A stretch of DNA of 64,000 nt from Alphaproteobacteria bacterium (lineage in GTDB: Bacteria; Pseudomonadota; Alphaproteobacteria; Rhizobiales; JAJFHC01): positions 1 to 64,000 of the forward strand of contig JAJFHD010000043.1 of assembly GCA_021775805.1 (NCBI GenBank), read 5' to 3'. The number at the start of each line of letters is the position of its first letter. The stretch's first letter is position 1. The notes beneath the pieces were generated by a model. It was not told the DNA's origin. It saw only the letters and a list, made by a program, of their open reading frames with translations, and did not search any database. A program made the translations under genes and the position numbers. This document shows, one piece after another, positions 9,355 through 18,772 of the stretch.

Positions 9355-10445
9355 CAGCCGAGGTTCAGGTACAAGGCCTATCGCACCGGTTTGGTGATTT
9401 CACCGCCTTGAACGGGATTGACCTGACAATCGGGGCAGGCACGTTTGCCGTGCTGCTCGGGCCGTCGGGATGTGGCAAGACCACGTTGCTGTCGATCCTG
9501 GGCGGATTTATCAGACCAAGCGAGGGGGCAGTCCTGATCGGCGGCCACGATGTAACCACCGTTCCACCGGCGCGGCGGCCGACGACGACCATGTTCCAGG
9601 ACTACGCCCTGTTTCCTCATATGAGCCTGGGGGCCAATGTGGGCTTTGGTCTTCGCATGCGAGGGGTCTCTCGGGCGGACCGGGACCGGAAGGCGTCCGA
9701 GATGCTCCAACTGGTTGGTCTCGAAGGGGACTTCGACAAGAAGCCACATGAACTGTCGGGCGGCCAGCGCCAACGGGTCGCCCTGGCACGGGCCCTGGCG
9801 GTCGAACCGGATCTGTTGCTGCTCGACGAACCGCTGGGCGCGCTCGACCTGAAACTCAGACGGCAGATGCAGGACGAACTCAAGGCGATCCAGAGGCGAG
9901 TCGGCACCACCTTCGTCCACGTCACCCACGACCAGGAAGAAGCCATGGCGATAGCCGACGACATCATCGTCATGAATGCGGGCAGGGTTCGCGACAGCGG
10001 ATCGCCGGAATCGATCTATCTGAATCCAAGAAACCACTTCACGGCAGCATTCATGGGCGAGGCGAACTTCATTGCCGGCACGATCCTGAATGCCACGGCA
10101 TCGATGGTCAGTGTACGATCTGCTCTTGGCACACACGCCATACCAATCAACGACGCGTTGCCGTCGGCACTCAGAGACGGCGACGCCGTTGAGTTGTGTG
10201 TGCGGCCCGAGCACATTGAATCGGTACCGGCCGGCTCCGACGCACCGAGGCAATGGCGGGGGCGGGTCACGGATGTATCCTTCTTCGGCACGTATCATCG
10301 CTGCCATGTGGCGCCTGAAGACATTCCGGGCGAGACCTTCGTCGCACATTTTCCCCAGTCGCTCGGTCTCGGACTGGCCGTTGGCGACAGTGTGTTGTTC
10401 AAAATTGTTCCGAGAAACATTATCGTGCTGCCGGCACAGGAGTAG
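9351..10445 (+). CDS. ABC transporter ATP-binding protein, PotA-like
   Basis: Walker A GPSGCGKTT, LSGGQRQRVALARAL, LLLLDEPLGALD, C-terminal TOBE-like region; start reset to ATG 9351 (overlaps TGA of permease). Confidence 0.94.
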   Translation: MTAEVQVQGLSHRFGDFTALNGIDLTIGAGTFAVLLGPSGCGKTTLLSILGGFIRPSEGAVLIGGHDVTTVPPARRPTTTMFQDYALFPHMSLGANVGFGLRMRGVSRADRDRKASEMLQLVGLEGDFDKKPHELSGGQRQRVALARALAVEPDLLLLDEPLGALDLKLRRQMQDELKAIQRRVGTTFVHVTHDQEEAMAIADDIIVMNAGRVRDSGSPESIYLNPRNHFTAAFMGEANFIAGTILNATASMVSVRSALGTHAIPINDALPSALRDGDAVELCVRPEHIESVPAGSDAPRQWRGRVTDVSFFGTYHRCHVAPEDIPGETFVAHFPQSLGLGLAVGDSVLFKIVPRNIIVLPAQE

Positions 10446-10453
10446 TAACCTCA

Positions 10454-11185
10454 ATGGAGAGAGCAAAACCGGAAGACTGGTACACCGTCCGGCGCCTGGG
10501 CGACGATGTCACTTATATCGGCGAACCGCATATAGAGGAATTCTACCGCTGCAACATCTGGCACGTGCGCGGCCGCAACCGGGACATGCTGGTAGACAGC
10601 GGCATGGGCGTCGTGAGCCTGCGCGACTACGTGCCCCTGGTCACGGAGCGGCCATGCGTCGCGGTCGCCAGTCACACCCATTTCGACCACATTGGCTGTC
10701 ATCACGAATTCAGCGACCGTGTCATCCATGAAGCCGAAGCGGACCTGCTGGCCAACCCGACCAGGGCCAACACCCTCGCCGAACCGTATGTCACTGATGC
10801 GATATTCACCCAGTTGCCACCCCAACCTTACGAATCGGTCGAGTATGCCGTCGCCAGTGCGCCGGCGACCCGGGTGGTCCGCGATGGCGACATCATCGAC
10901 CTGGGTGACCGGCATTTCGAAGTGGTGCACACACCCGGCCATTCTCCCGGCGGCATCGCCTTGTGGGAGCCGGCAACGCAGATCCTCTTTTCAGGCGACA
11001 TCGTGTATGACGGGCCCCTGATCGAAGACACCTATCACGCCGATGCCGTCGACTACTATGCGAGCATGAAGCGGCTGCTGGATCTTCCGGTGCGGGTTGT
11101 CCACGGCGGGCACTTTCCAAGCTATGACGGTGAACGTCATCGGGCTATTATCCGGGCATGGCTCGATGACAAAGACAGCCATTGA
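10454..11185 (+). CDS. MBL-fold metallo-hydrolase
   Basis: HTHFDHIG motif, HTPGHSPGGIALW, FSGDIVYDGP. Confidence 0.9.
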   Translation: MERAKPEDWYTVRRLGDDVTYIGEPHIEEFYRCNIWHVRGRNRDMLVDSGMGVVSLRDYVPLVTERPCVAVASHTHFDHIGCHHEFSDRVIHEAEADLLANPTRANTLAEPYVTDAIFTQLPPQPYESVEYAVASAPATRVVRDGDIIDLGDRHFEVVHTPGHSPGGIALWEPATQILFSGDIVYDGPLIEDTYHADAVDYYASMKRLLDLPVRVVHGGHFPSYDGERHRAIIRAWLDDKDSH

Positions 11186-11212
11186 TAGGAATGGCTTGGA
11201 GAAGATTATCTC

Positions 11213-11701
11213 ATGCACACCATTCTGGTGCCGATAGACGGTTCGAAACATGCCCAGAAGGCTCTCCACATTGCCTGCGACCTCGGCGAGAAGTACGAAG
11301 GACGCATAGCCCTTCTGCATGTTCTGAGCCACGGCCGGAGTGCAAGCGACCTTCTGGAACTGGACGTGGCCCATTTGTTCGGCCCCAAGCTCAAGGCGAC
11401 ACTCGCGACAGCCGCAGAGAACTCCTCTGAACCGGTGGCGGAAAATCTGCTGAAAGTGGTCGGCGCGAAAATTCTTGAGCAGGCCGACGCGAAAGTCCGA
11501 AGATGCGGTCTTGAGGCCGTAACGTTATCGATGGAAACCGGCGACCCCGCCGAGTGCATTCTTGTGGCGCGCGAGCGCACTGGCGCAAATACCATCGTCA
11601 TGGGGTCGCGGGGTGCGAGCGACTCTTTCGCGACACCGTTCGGCAGCGTCTCGAACGCGGTCTTCGAACGGGCACCGTGCACCTGCATTTCCGTCAAGTA
11701 G
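11213..11701 (+). CDS. Universal stress protein (UspA family)
   Basis: ILVPIDGSKHAQKAL N-terminus; GSRGASDSFATPFGSVSNAVFERAPCTCISVK C-terminus. Confidence 0.92.
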   Translation: MHTILVPIDGSKHAQKALHIACDLGEKYEGRIALLHVLSHGRSASDLLELDVAHLFGPKLKATLATAAENSSEPVAENLLKVVGAKILEQADAKVRRCGLEAVTLSMETGDPAECILVARERTGANTIVMGSRGASDSFATPFGSVSNAVFERAPCTCISVK

Positions 11702-11741
11702 GCGTTGCAGACCGTACCGGATGCCGTGACGATGACTGCCG

Positions 11742-12995
11742 CTACCGGGAACTTCGCGGCGACAACACAAGCAGGTGCGCCGCAAGTATGACGCTTGTAA
11801 TGGACCAGGTCAGAATCGGCGCAACCATCCAGTAGTGGACAATCGAATGATTACGCACGACCAGTAGCCACAGGACGGGGAGCAGACCAATAACCAACAT
11901 CTGTACCGAATGCTTCCAGACCGGCGTCTTCTCCTTTCGGCCGTTGCCTCCGGTCCTGGACCTTCGTATCGCCAAGAAAGACAGCACCAGCACGACGACG
12001 GAAACGGCCATGGTCGGGCGCATTACAGCAGCATTCAGGCCAATGCTCTCCCAAACGGAGGATTCGGGCGATTCGGCGCTTCCACTCAACCTCTGGGACA
12101 CGACTTGGACAATTGTGCTGACAACCGTGCCAGCACCCATAGCGCTTGCTGCTGCCACCCATTTGAGGAACCAGAACCCTCCATATCCGGCCAGCCACGC
12201 CGTGAACAGCACAATGGCCTCCTGGAAGCTGGCATCATTCCTGTCATGCCAACGCCGCAGTGACACGGCGATCAGGGCCAGCGTCGGCGCGACGACCGGA
12301 TTGATCAACAAATCGAAATAGGCGACGAGAATGCCGATCAGAACAAAGCGCTGGACGTTGGACTCAAGGCTGACGTCCCGGGAGCGCATGATGTGAGCGG
12401 CGACAACAAACCCGATGATCCAAGACGAGGCATGAGGTACGAGCAGGAGTTGACTGTACAGTGGGGAAGCGATGACAACAGCCGCGATCGCGCCAGCGGT
12501 GAGCCAACCGATTTTCGATCCTACCGTGGTGACAAAAAAGACGAATGCGGCGCTGAATGCAAGCAGAACCAAGGCGCGCAAAACGGGTACAGACGAAAAG
12601 CTCAGGACCGGGCGGGCAATAATCTGTGCGCCGTGCCAATATCTGAAATAGTTCTGCATGTAGGGCTGATCTGACGCGATCTGCTCGCAGTTGCCGAGCA
12701 TGGGACTTTGAACGGCGTCAACAAGCGCGCGCCGAAGGCCGTAGCTCTCGCGGGTCTCCGTCGTCTTTGACCTCATACCTACAGTCGCAGAGACACACTC
12801 TGACCAGTGATCCAGCCTGCTGCCGGAAAACAACAGGTGCTGGCTGTAATTGGCAGTGCTGACACTCGCCAATACGTTGCGTTTGACACCATCCAACGGC
12901 AGCAGGTTTGAGGCAATTATCAGCCCGAGCCCACCGACGAAGCACAATGTTATCAAAACCGTTGCCTTCGCGAATACCCGTATAACCGTTGGCAT
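11742..12995 (-). CDS. Polytopic membrane protein of unknown function (possible GT-C-like fold)
   Basis: About 10 hydrophobic segments; C-terminal RNHSIVHYWMVAPILTWS motif; family not identified. Confidence 0.65.
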   Translation of the reverse strand: MPTVIRVFAKATVLITLCFVGGLGLIIASNLLPLDGVKRNVLASVSTANYSQHLLFSGSRLDHWSECVSATVGMRSKTTETRESYGLRRALVDAVQSPMLGNCEQIASDQPYMQNYFRYWHGAQIIARPVLSFSSVPVLRALVLLAFSAAFVFFVTTVGSKIGWLTAGAIAAVVIASPLYSQLLLVPHASSWIIGFVVAAHIMRSRDVSLESNVQRFVLIGILVAYFDLLINPVVAPTLALIAVSLRRWHDRNDASFQEAIVLFTAWLAGYGGFWFLKWVAAASAMGAGTVVSTIVQVVSQRLSGSAESPESSVWESIGLNAAVMRPTMAVSVVVLVLSFLAIRRSRTGGNGRKEKTPVWKHSVQMLVIGLLPVLWLLVVRNHSIVHYWMVAPILTWSITSVILAAHLLVLSPRSSR

Positions 12996-13224
12996 GACAG
13001 CGACCTGCGCGTTCTAATATGGGCATCATCCCCGGACCGATCATCTAGAGCACTATCCTACCCCTGACCTAAAATATGAGATGTGTCCAGAGACCGTACT
13101 ATCGCAGGGTTATCAGACACTCGACGACTGCCGCTTGGGTCCTGCCATCGGGTAGGTGGCGCGCTTCCTGAAACAGATCGGAGGCACCGTTTGCCACTTG
13201 AGAACGGTCAAGGAGTGCCGATGG

Positions 13225-13743
13225 TCAGCGCCTGAAGCTAAGGTTGCTCAACGCCTTGTTTCCAGGGCCGCGCGCGTGGCTGATAATCCGGAATCCCCCG
13301 GCAGTCCGCTGCCAGGTCATCTGCTGCTCAACGTCCTTCTTGGTGACCGGGTCGGGAGCGCTGAAATTCAGCACCGCTTCGCCGTTCTGCATGCGGCCGG
13401 CGACCGCCGTGCTGCCGAAACCGAAGGGATTGGCCCATCGGCCGCTGATCGCATCGCTGCCGCTTCTTGAGCTGACCGCGCCGTTGAAATCGAACTTCTT
13501 TCCCGGTACGGCACATTTGCCGGTGATGACCAGCTCCCGGCTGCCTGCGAAATAACTGTTGGCGAGCCTGCAGCGGACAACTTCACGCGCGCCGCCCGCA
13601 GTGCGTTTGGCCCAGCCTTCGCCTTTCCAGCGACCGTCCATTGCCTTCAGGAGATCGTTCGAGAACGCCGGCGCCATCAAGAAAGCCGACACGGCCAGGA
13701 GCAGGGCGATCTTCCAGGCGTTGGATTTCACTTCACAATCCAC
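13225..13743 (-). CDS. Secreted protein of unknown function, last gene of the PKS operon
   Basis: Signal-peptide-like N-terminus KIALLLAVSAFLMAPAFS; start overlaps 3' end of MMPL gene. Confidence 0.7.
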   Translation of the reverse strand: MDCEVKSNAWKIALLLAVSAFLMAPAFSNDLLKAMDGRWKGEGWAKRTAGGAREVVRCRLANSYFAGSRELVITGKCAVPGKKFDFNGAVSSRSGSDAISGRWANPFGFGSTAVAGRMQNGEAVLNFSAPDPVTKKDVEQQMTWQRTAGGFRIISHARGPGNKALSNLSFRR

Positions 13744-15944
13744 TTTTGTTTCAGCAGTGCGGGCAATAACAGCAGATCCGCCAGCAAGGCAATGATGAAC
13801 GTCAGGATCAGCATTAACCCGAACAGCTGCACCGGGGCAAACACGCTGGCCTGCGTAATCGCCAGCCCGACGGAGAGCAGCAGGGTCGTGAGCACCATGA
13901 CTTTGCCCGTCTGCTGGATGGTTACCTTAAGAGCATCGTCCACGCTGCGGCCGCCTTTGCGCTCCAGATGAAACCTGTTGACGACATGGATAGAGTCATC
14001 AATTGCGATGCCGAAGGCAATCGTCAGAGCCAGAACCGCGGTAGGAGTCAGGTTCCCGTCGTTCAGGAAATGCAGGGCGGAAGCCGTCAGGATCAGGGGA
14101 AGTATATTCGGCACAAACAGGGCGACAACGAGGCCCGGCCAGCGGAATGCGAGAGCGATCAGGAACGTCGACGACAGACAGGCGATCAGCAATCCACGCC
14201 CCAGTTGCTCGATGATCGCTATCGACTCATGGCGCATGATGTCGGGCAGGCCGACGACCCGGTCGGCGGAGGCATCCAGAGCGGCTTTTTCGATGCGGTC
14301 GTGAACATCGCGCGACGCGCCGTCACGCATGGGTTCGGGAACGAAGGTTACCACCCGGGCCACGGTGCCGGTCCTGGACATCAGCTGATCTTTGACACTC
14401 TCGGGCAGGTCGACCATTTCAGCGGGCTCGGGGAGACGGCCGGGGTTGCCCAGCCAGCGCGCAATTGAAGCCATCGATACAGTGGTGTAGCCGGGCGCCG
14501 CCTTCTCGACGGCTTCGGTGACAGCGACCAGCCGGTTCCAGCCGGCTTGCACAGCAAGGGACTTTCCATCCCGGGTGTCCAGTTCGCTCCACAGCCGGTA
14601 GGTGCCTCCGAATTCGGCAAACAGTCTTTCGTTCGCGGCGACCAGAGCGCTGTCCTGGGGCAGCGCGTCTTCATGGGGAAACCAGGCCCGGGTTTGCGAA
14701 TACCCGTATGCCCCGGCGGCAAACAGCAAAAGGGCCAGGACAAGGATCTTGTGTCCGTGGGTCAGGACAGTTCGCCCGACTGGTGCCAGCGCGGCCCAAC
14801 CGCCGCCGCCGGCGTCCCGCCGGGGTGCGTTCCGTTTCACGAACTTTCCCAAAAGCGCGAACGATGTCATGACCACAAAAAACGACACCAGGACCGACAC
14901 TGCACCGACCATGGCGAATTCAAACAGTTGATCGTTGTCCGATATGGCGATGGCCAGAAAGGCGATGGCGGTCGTCAGGGCGGTCAGCGCGCAGGCCGGG
15001 CCGATTTCCCTGATGGTCCTTTCGAGACCAACTTCGGCCGGCTCCCGATCGCCCTGGTGTTGAAGATGCAGCACCAGGTGCATGGAATCGGCAATTCCCA
15101 GAACAAGAACCAGGATCGGCAGGACGTTGCTGATGACCGTGATCGGATAGCCGAACAAGGCAAACACCGAGAGGCAGGCCAGCACGCCGATAATCGCAGG
15201 GATGACCGCGACCAATGCGGTAGGAACATTGCGGAAGACCAGCAAGGACAAGCCAATCACCAGGAGACACCCCAGTGCATTGAGTTTCAGCAGATCGGCT
15301 TTCAGGCCATCGACTATGGCCATGGAAATGGCATCCTCGCCGGTGACCGTAAAGCGTAGGCGGCTGCCCAGCATCCGGGCCGATGTTTCCGTAATCCCCG
15401 CCAGAAGTCCGCGCACGACCGATCGCGACAGGCCGGCTTGCGTGGTCACGATGACCAGGGCCGACATGCGGTTTTCCGAAACCATTGGACGCAGGAACGT
15501 TACGGACGCCTGAAACCGTTTCAGGCGTTGTTCGACCTCGTCAATGTCGATGTCTGCCGGAATCACGGTTTCTCCCGGGAAGTCGGCATTGATCTTGGGG
15601 AAACGCATGGAAAACGGCGACAGTACCGAGCCTGCCTGCTCGAGAAACTCCAGTTCCAGCGCCAGGTCGCGCATGCGGCCGTAATCACCGGCGGAGAATG
15701 GCTGACCGGCTTCGATGAACACGGCAATATCGGAGCGCCGGCCGCCGGTGTCCCTGATGAAGTTCCTGTAGTTCTGGGAGCTCTGGTTTTGCGAAAGAAA
15801 GACGCGGTTGATGTCTTCGTCGAAGCGCAACGCCGGAATCGCCCAGATCGATCCAATCAGCAAGGCCGCCAGGACCGACAGCGCGACGATGGGGTGACGG
15901 ATGGCAAGCAGCCCCGGTCGTTCAAGGCCGAATCCGTGGTTCAT
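13728..15944 (-). CDS. MMPL/RND-superfamily lipid exporter-like protein
   Basis: 738 aa with two 6-TM blocks and large periplasmic loops; VLGIADSMHLVLHLQ and IAFGIAIDDSIHVVNRF RND TM4/TM10-like motifs. Confidence 0.88.
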   Translation of the reverse strand: MNHGFGLERPGLLAIRHPIVALSVLAALLIGSIWAIPALRFDEDINRVFLSQNQSSQNYRNFIRDTGGRRSDIAVFIEAGQPFSAGDYGRMRDLALELEFLEQAGSVLSPFSMRFPKINADFPGETVIPADIDIDEVEQRLKRFQASVTFLRPMVSENRMSALVIVTTQAGLSRSVVRGLLAGITETSARMLGSRLRFTVTGEDAISMAIVDGLKADLLKLNALGCLLVIGLSLLVFRNVPTALVAVIPAIIGVLACLSVFALFGYPITVISNVLPILVLVLGIADSMHLVLHLQHQGDREPAEVGLERTIREIGPACALTALTTAIAFLAIAISDNDQLFEFAMVGAVSVLVSFFVVMTSFALLGKFVKRNAPRRDAGGGGWAALAPVGRTVLTHGHKILVLALLLFAAGAYGYSQTRAWFPHEDALPQDSALVAANERLFAEFGGTYRLWSELDTRDGKSLAVQAGWNRLVAVTEAVEKAAPGYTTVSMASIARWLGNPGRLPEPAEMVDLPESVKDQLMSRTGTVARVVTFVPEPMRDGASRDVHDRIEKAALDASADRVVGLPDIMRHESIAIIEQLGRGLLIACLSSTFLIALAFRWPGLVVALFVPNILPLILTASALHFLNDGNLTPTAVLALTIAFGIAIDDSIHVVNRFHLERKGGRSVDDALKVTIQQTGKVMVLTTLLLSVGLAITQASVFAPVQLFGLMLILTFIIALLADLLLLPALLKQKWIVK

Positions 15945-16447
15945 TCAGATCGCATGGGTTTCAACGCGCGCTCCTCGACGGAGATCCTCAGAGCCAGAAC
16001 CGCCGCATTCAGCACGGAAAACACCACGGCCACCCAGAACAGGCCCAGGACCATGGGAGCGGCAAAAATCTCCGCAACCACCAAAACATAATTCGGGTGG
16101 CGTAGGAAGGCGAAAGGCCCGGCCCGGACAAGCGGTTCGTCGAGAACGATGATACGGGTCGTCCAGCGTTCGCCAAGGCTGGCAAGAATCCAGACGCGCA
16201 TCGCCTGCAAACCAGCAAAGACAATCAACCAAAGGACCGACACCGCCTGATCGAACCCGAAGAAAACAAGCGCCAGAATCCAGCAGGTATGCAAGGCAAC
16301 GATCACGGGGTAGTGGGAGGCCCCGACCTCGACGGCGCCCCTTTCCAGCAGCCGCGCCGTGTTGCGTTTGGCCAGCACCAATTCACCGAGGCGCTGGACG
16401 ACGACGAAGGTCAGAAAAAGAACGGCGGGAATGGAGATTTCCGGCAC
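15941..16447 (-). CDS. Isoprenylcysteine carboxyl methyltransferase (ICMT)-family membrane methyltransferase
   Basis: 4-5 TM protein with LRHPNYVLVVAEI and VEERAL motifs; 4-nt overlap with MMPL gene. Confidence 0.88.
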   Translation of the reverse strand: MPEISIPAVLFLTFVVVQRLGELVLAKRNTARLLERGAVEVGASHYPVIVALHTCWILALVFFGFDQAVSVLWLIVFAGLQAMRVWILASLGERWTTRIIVLDEPLVRAGPFAFLRHPNYVLVVAEIFAAPMVLGLFWVAVVFSVLNAAVLALRISVEERALKPMRSE

Positions 16448-16448
16448 G

Positions 16449-17507
16449 TCAGGACCTCACCGTCAGGGGCAGAAACGAGGCGGTAAAGCCTGGCCCGAGC
16501 GCACACATTGCCATCCGGCCGGTGGTCATGTTTTCCAGAACGCGTTTCAAAACGAACAGGACCGTTGGCGCCGACATGTTGCCGTAGTCGCGCAGCACTG
16601 TGCGTTCCGCGTCCAGGCTGCGATCGGGCAGGTCGAGGGCCTCTTCGAGGGCTTCGACGACCTTGGCACCACCGGGATGGCAGACAAACCGGTCGATCTC
16701 CGGACGCGTGATGCCCGCGCGGCCAATCGCCTTGTCGGTGGCCTCTGCGAAGTAGTCCTTGGCAAAGGTCGGTATCGAGCGGTCGAAAATCACACCAAGG
16801 CCGGCTTCGTCCACGTCCCACCCCATGATCGCCAGGGTGTCCGGCCACAGCTCCTCCTGCCCGGCTTCCAGCTCGATTACCGGCAAATCGCTGTCGGTGC
16901 GCTCGGTAGACAGGACCGCTGCCGCAGCGCCATCGCCGAACAGGACGGTTGCAATGATATCGGCCTTTTGCAGGCGGTCGGAGCGGAACGACAGTGTGCA
17001 CGCCTCAAGGGCGACAATCAGCACATGGGAGCCGGGACGCGCCTGGGCCTGGGCCTGGGCGATTGCCGTGCCGGAGACGCCGCCGGCGCAACCCAAACCG
17101 AAAACCGGGATGCGGCGGACATCGGTCCTGAAGCCCATCTCTTTCCAGGCCAGGGCCTCGATCGTCGGCGTCGCAACACCGGTCGACGAGATCGTCACGA
17201 TAGTATCGATCTGTGAGGCCTGCAGGCCGGCGCTCTCCAGGGCAGCGGTTGCCGCATCGATGAACAGGTCCTTGGTGCCGGTCAGGTAGAGCGAATTTCG
17301 TTGAGGCCAGTTCTTGGGTTCCTCGAACCATTCGAACGGCGCCATGGAATAACGCTTCTCGACACCGGAGGTCTGGAAGGTTTTTGCCATGCTCTCGAAC
17401 TGGGCGTAGCGCGGACCCAGAATACGCCGCGCGTTGTCGAGTACTAGGTTTTGCGGAAGTTCGTAAGGCGGGACGGCGGTTGCAAGGCCGTTCATGAATG
17501 TCGGCAT
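16449..17507 (-). CDS. Type III polyketide synthase (chalcone/alkylresorcinol/alkylpyrone synthase family)
   Basis: Catalytic triad contexts: Cys in VFGLGCAGG, His in FVCHPGGAKVVEALE, Asn in YGNMSAPTVLFVL; likely ATG at 17507 (MPTFMNGLATAVP) rather than 17597. Confidence 0.92.
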   Translation of the reverse strand: MPTFMNGLATAVPPYELPQNLVLDNARRILGPRYAQFESMAKTFQTSGVEKRYSMAPFEWFEEPKNWPQRNSLYLTGTKDLFIDAATAALESAGLQASQIDTIVTISSTGVATPTIEALAWKEMGFRTDVRRIPVFGLGCAGGVSGTAIAQAQAQARPGSHVLIVALEACTLSFRSDRLQKADIIATVLFGDGAAAAVLSTERTDSDLPVIELEAGQEELWPDTLAIMGWDVDEAGLGVIFDRSIPTFAKDYFAEATDKAIGRAGITRPEIDRFVCHPGGAKVVEALEEALDLPDRSLDAERTVLRDYGNMSAPTVLFVLKRVLENMTTGRMAMCALGPGFTASFLPLTVRS

Positions 17508-17774
17508 AAAGTATCCTGTGAGCGGAATGGGTGACAGCGATGACCGGAGCCCCGCGGTGGCTTCGGTTAACAAGCACGGAGTGTTATGCCCCTTCAAACT
17601 CTGAACCTCACATTAAGCCGCTAGGCGTGGCGATTCAAAGGCATCCGTATATAGCCATCTCATTGCCCGAGCGTGGGATCAATTTTTCGCTACAGCAAGG
17701 CGTCTCGAGGTTTCGACGGTGGAACGAGTGCGGTCGTCGTCAACCGGAACCGTGGGGGGGAGCCGCGGGATTTA

Positions 17775-17788
17775 TTGATCCTGATCAA
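17775..17788 (+). promoter_or_regulatory. FNR/Anr/FixK-type box
   Basis: TTGATCCTGATCAA = perfect TTGAT-N4-ATCAA; centred about 59 nt before ATG 17841. Confidence 0.65.
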
Positions 17789-17840
17789 ACCGTTCTCAGA
17801 ACAGATTGGTTAGTGTCGGACCATTCGGGAGGAGCTTGAA

Positions 17841-18023
17841 ATGGTCAAATTGTTTGCCTCACAACGCCCGGTGTGTGCCGAGGTGGGAAAATCGGTATCA
17901 GTCGATCAGACCGTGGAACAATGCCGCAGGCAGCACGCCTGCGAGCGGGCTTTCTGCCCTCTCAGGGCCGATTTCGTCGACGAGCGCCTGGAAGGGGAGT
18001 TGTTCAGCCACAAGCGTGCCTGA
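17841..18023 (+). CDS. Small Cys-containing protein (60 aa) of unknown function, putatively FNR-regulated
   Basis: MVKLFASQRPVCAEVGKSVSVDQTVEQCRRQHACERAFCPLRADFVDERLEGELFSHKRA; strong SD GGGAGGAG 6 nt before ATG; ends 13 nt before convergent GNAT gene. Confidence 0.6.
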   Translation: MVKLFASQRPVCAEVGKSVSVDQTVEQCRRQHACERAFCPLRADFVDERLEGELFSHKRA

Positions 18024-18036
18024 GCCGGCGATTGTC

Positions 18037-18501
18037 TCAACCGGTTAAAGCCTTGCGGAAAAACACGCGATCAAAGCCGTCTTCGTGCCGGCGTCCCATT
18101 TCCGCGTAGCCGAGTTTTGGATAAAGGGTCAGGTTCTCGGTCATCTTCGCGTTGGTGTACAGTTCGACGGCGGCTGCACCGGCTTCGATGGCGAACTGTT
18201 CGACAAAGGTAATCAGTTGAATGCCGTACCCCATGCTTTGAAAGTCCGGATGAACAGCCACGTTTTCCAGGTGAACATGGTCGCCGCGGGCATAGAACAC
18301 CGCATAGCCGGCGACTGTCCGGCCGCTGCCCAGAACATGGACAATGCCGTCGCCGATCTGCCGCTCGAAATCGGCCACCATGGGGGCCGGACGCTTGCCT
18401 ATCCGCGGCACATAGATGCTGTATGCGGCCTTGGCACACCCGTGAATGCCGCGCAGATCGGTCATTTTTGCCGGCCGGATATCCATCTGATGCGCCTCCA
18501 A
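18037..18501 (-). CDS. GNAT family N-acetyltransferase
   Basis: VENVAVHPDFQSMGYGIQLITF acetyl-CoA site; LTLYPKLGYAEMGRR; start may be ATG 18486. Confidence 0.88.
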   Translation of the reverse strand: MEAHQMDIRPAKMTDLRGIHGCAKAAYSIYVPRIGKRPAPMVADFERQIGDGIVHVLGSGRTVAGYAVFYARGDHVHLENVAVHPDFQSMGYGIQLITFVEQFAIEAGAAAVELYTNAKMTENLTLYPKLGYAEMGRRHEDGFDRVFFRKALTG

Positions 18502-18657
18502 TCTTTGCCGAGTGGAATTTACAGCAATTTGACCGGGTTCCGTTAGGGCCAGATTCCATCAATTCGGTGTCGGCAATTGTGGCAAACGGAGGATTGAACT
18601 ACAGGGTCCGCATTGCAGAGCCGGCGTTCCACAGAACTCCAAGGGCGGCGGATGAGG

Positions 18658-18772
18658 CGTTTCCCGGACGCGACGCGGCACGCAGTGCTGCTTCGCTGAA
18701 CCGGGACCGCGCCAAACTCAAAGGGCTGCGTTCGGTAAGGTCCCGGCTCACGTTTCGCGTGTCCGGGAAACG
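18658..18772. repeat. Foldback intergenic element (nested inverted repeats)
   Basis: CGTTTCCCGGAC (18658-18669) pairs with GTCCGGGAAACG (18761-18772); inner CCGGGACC (18701-18708) pairs with GGTCCCGG (18739-18746). Confidence 0.75.

Noticed and set aside
17037-17066. GGCCTG tandem units within the type III PKS gene
   Set aside because: Only about three units encoding AQAQAQ; too short to claim phase variation
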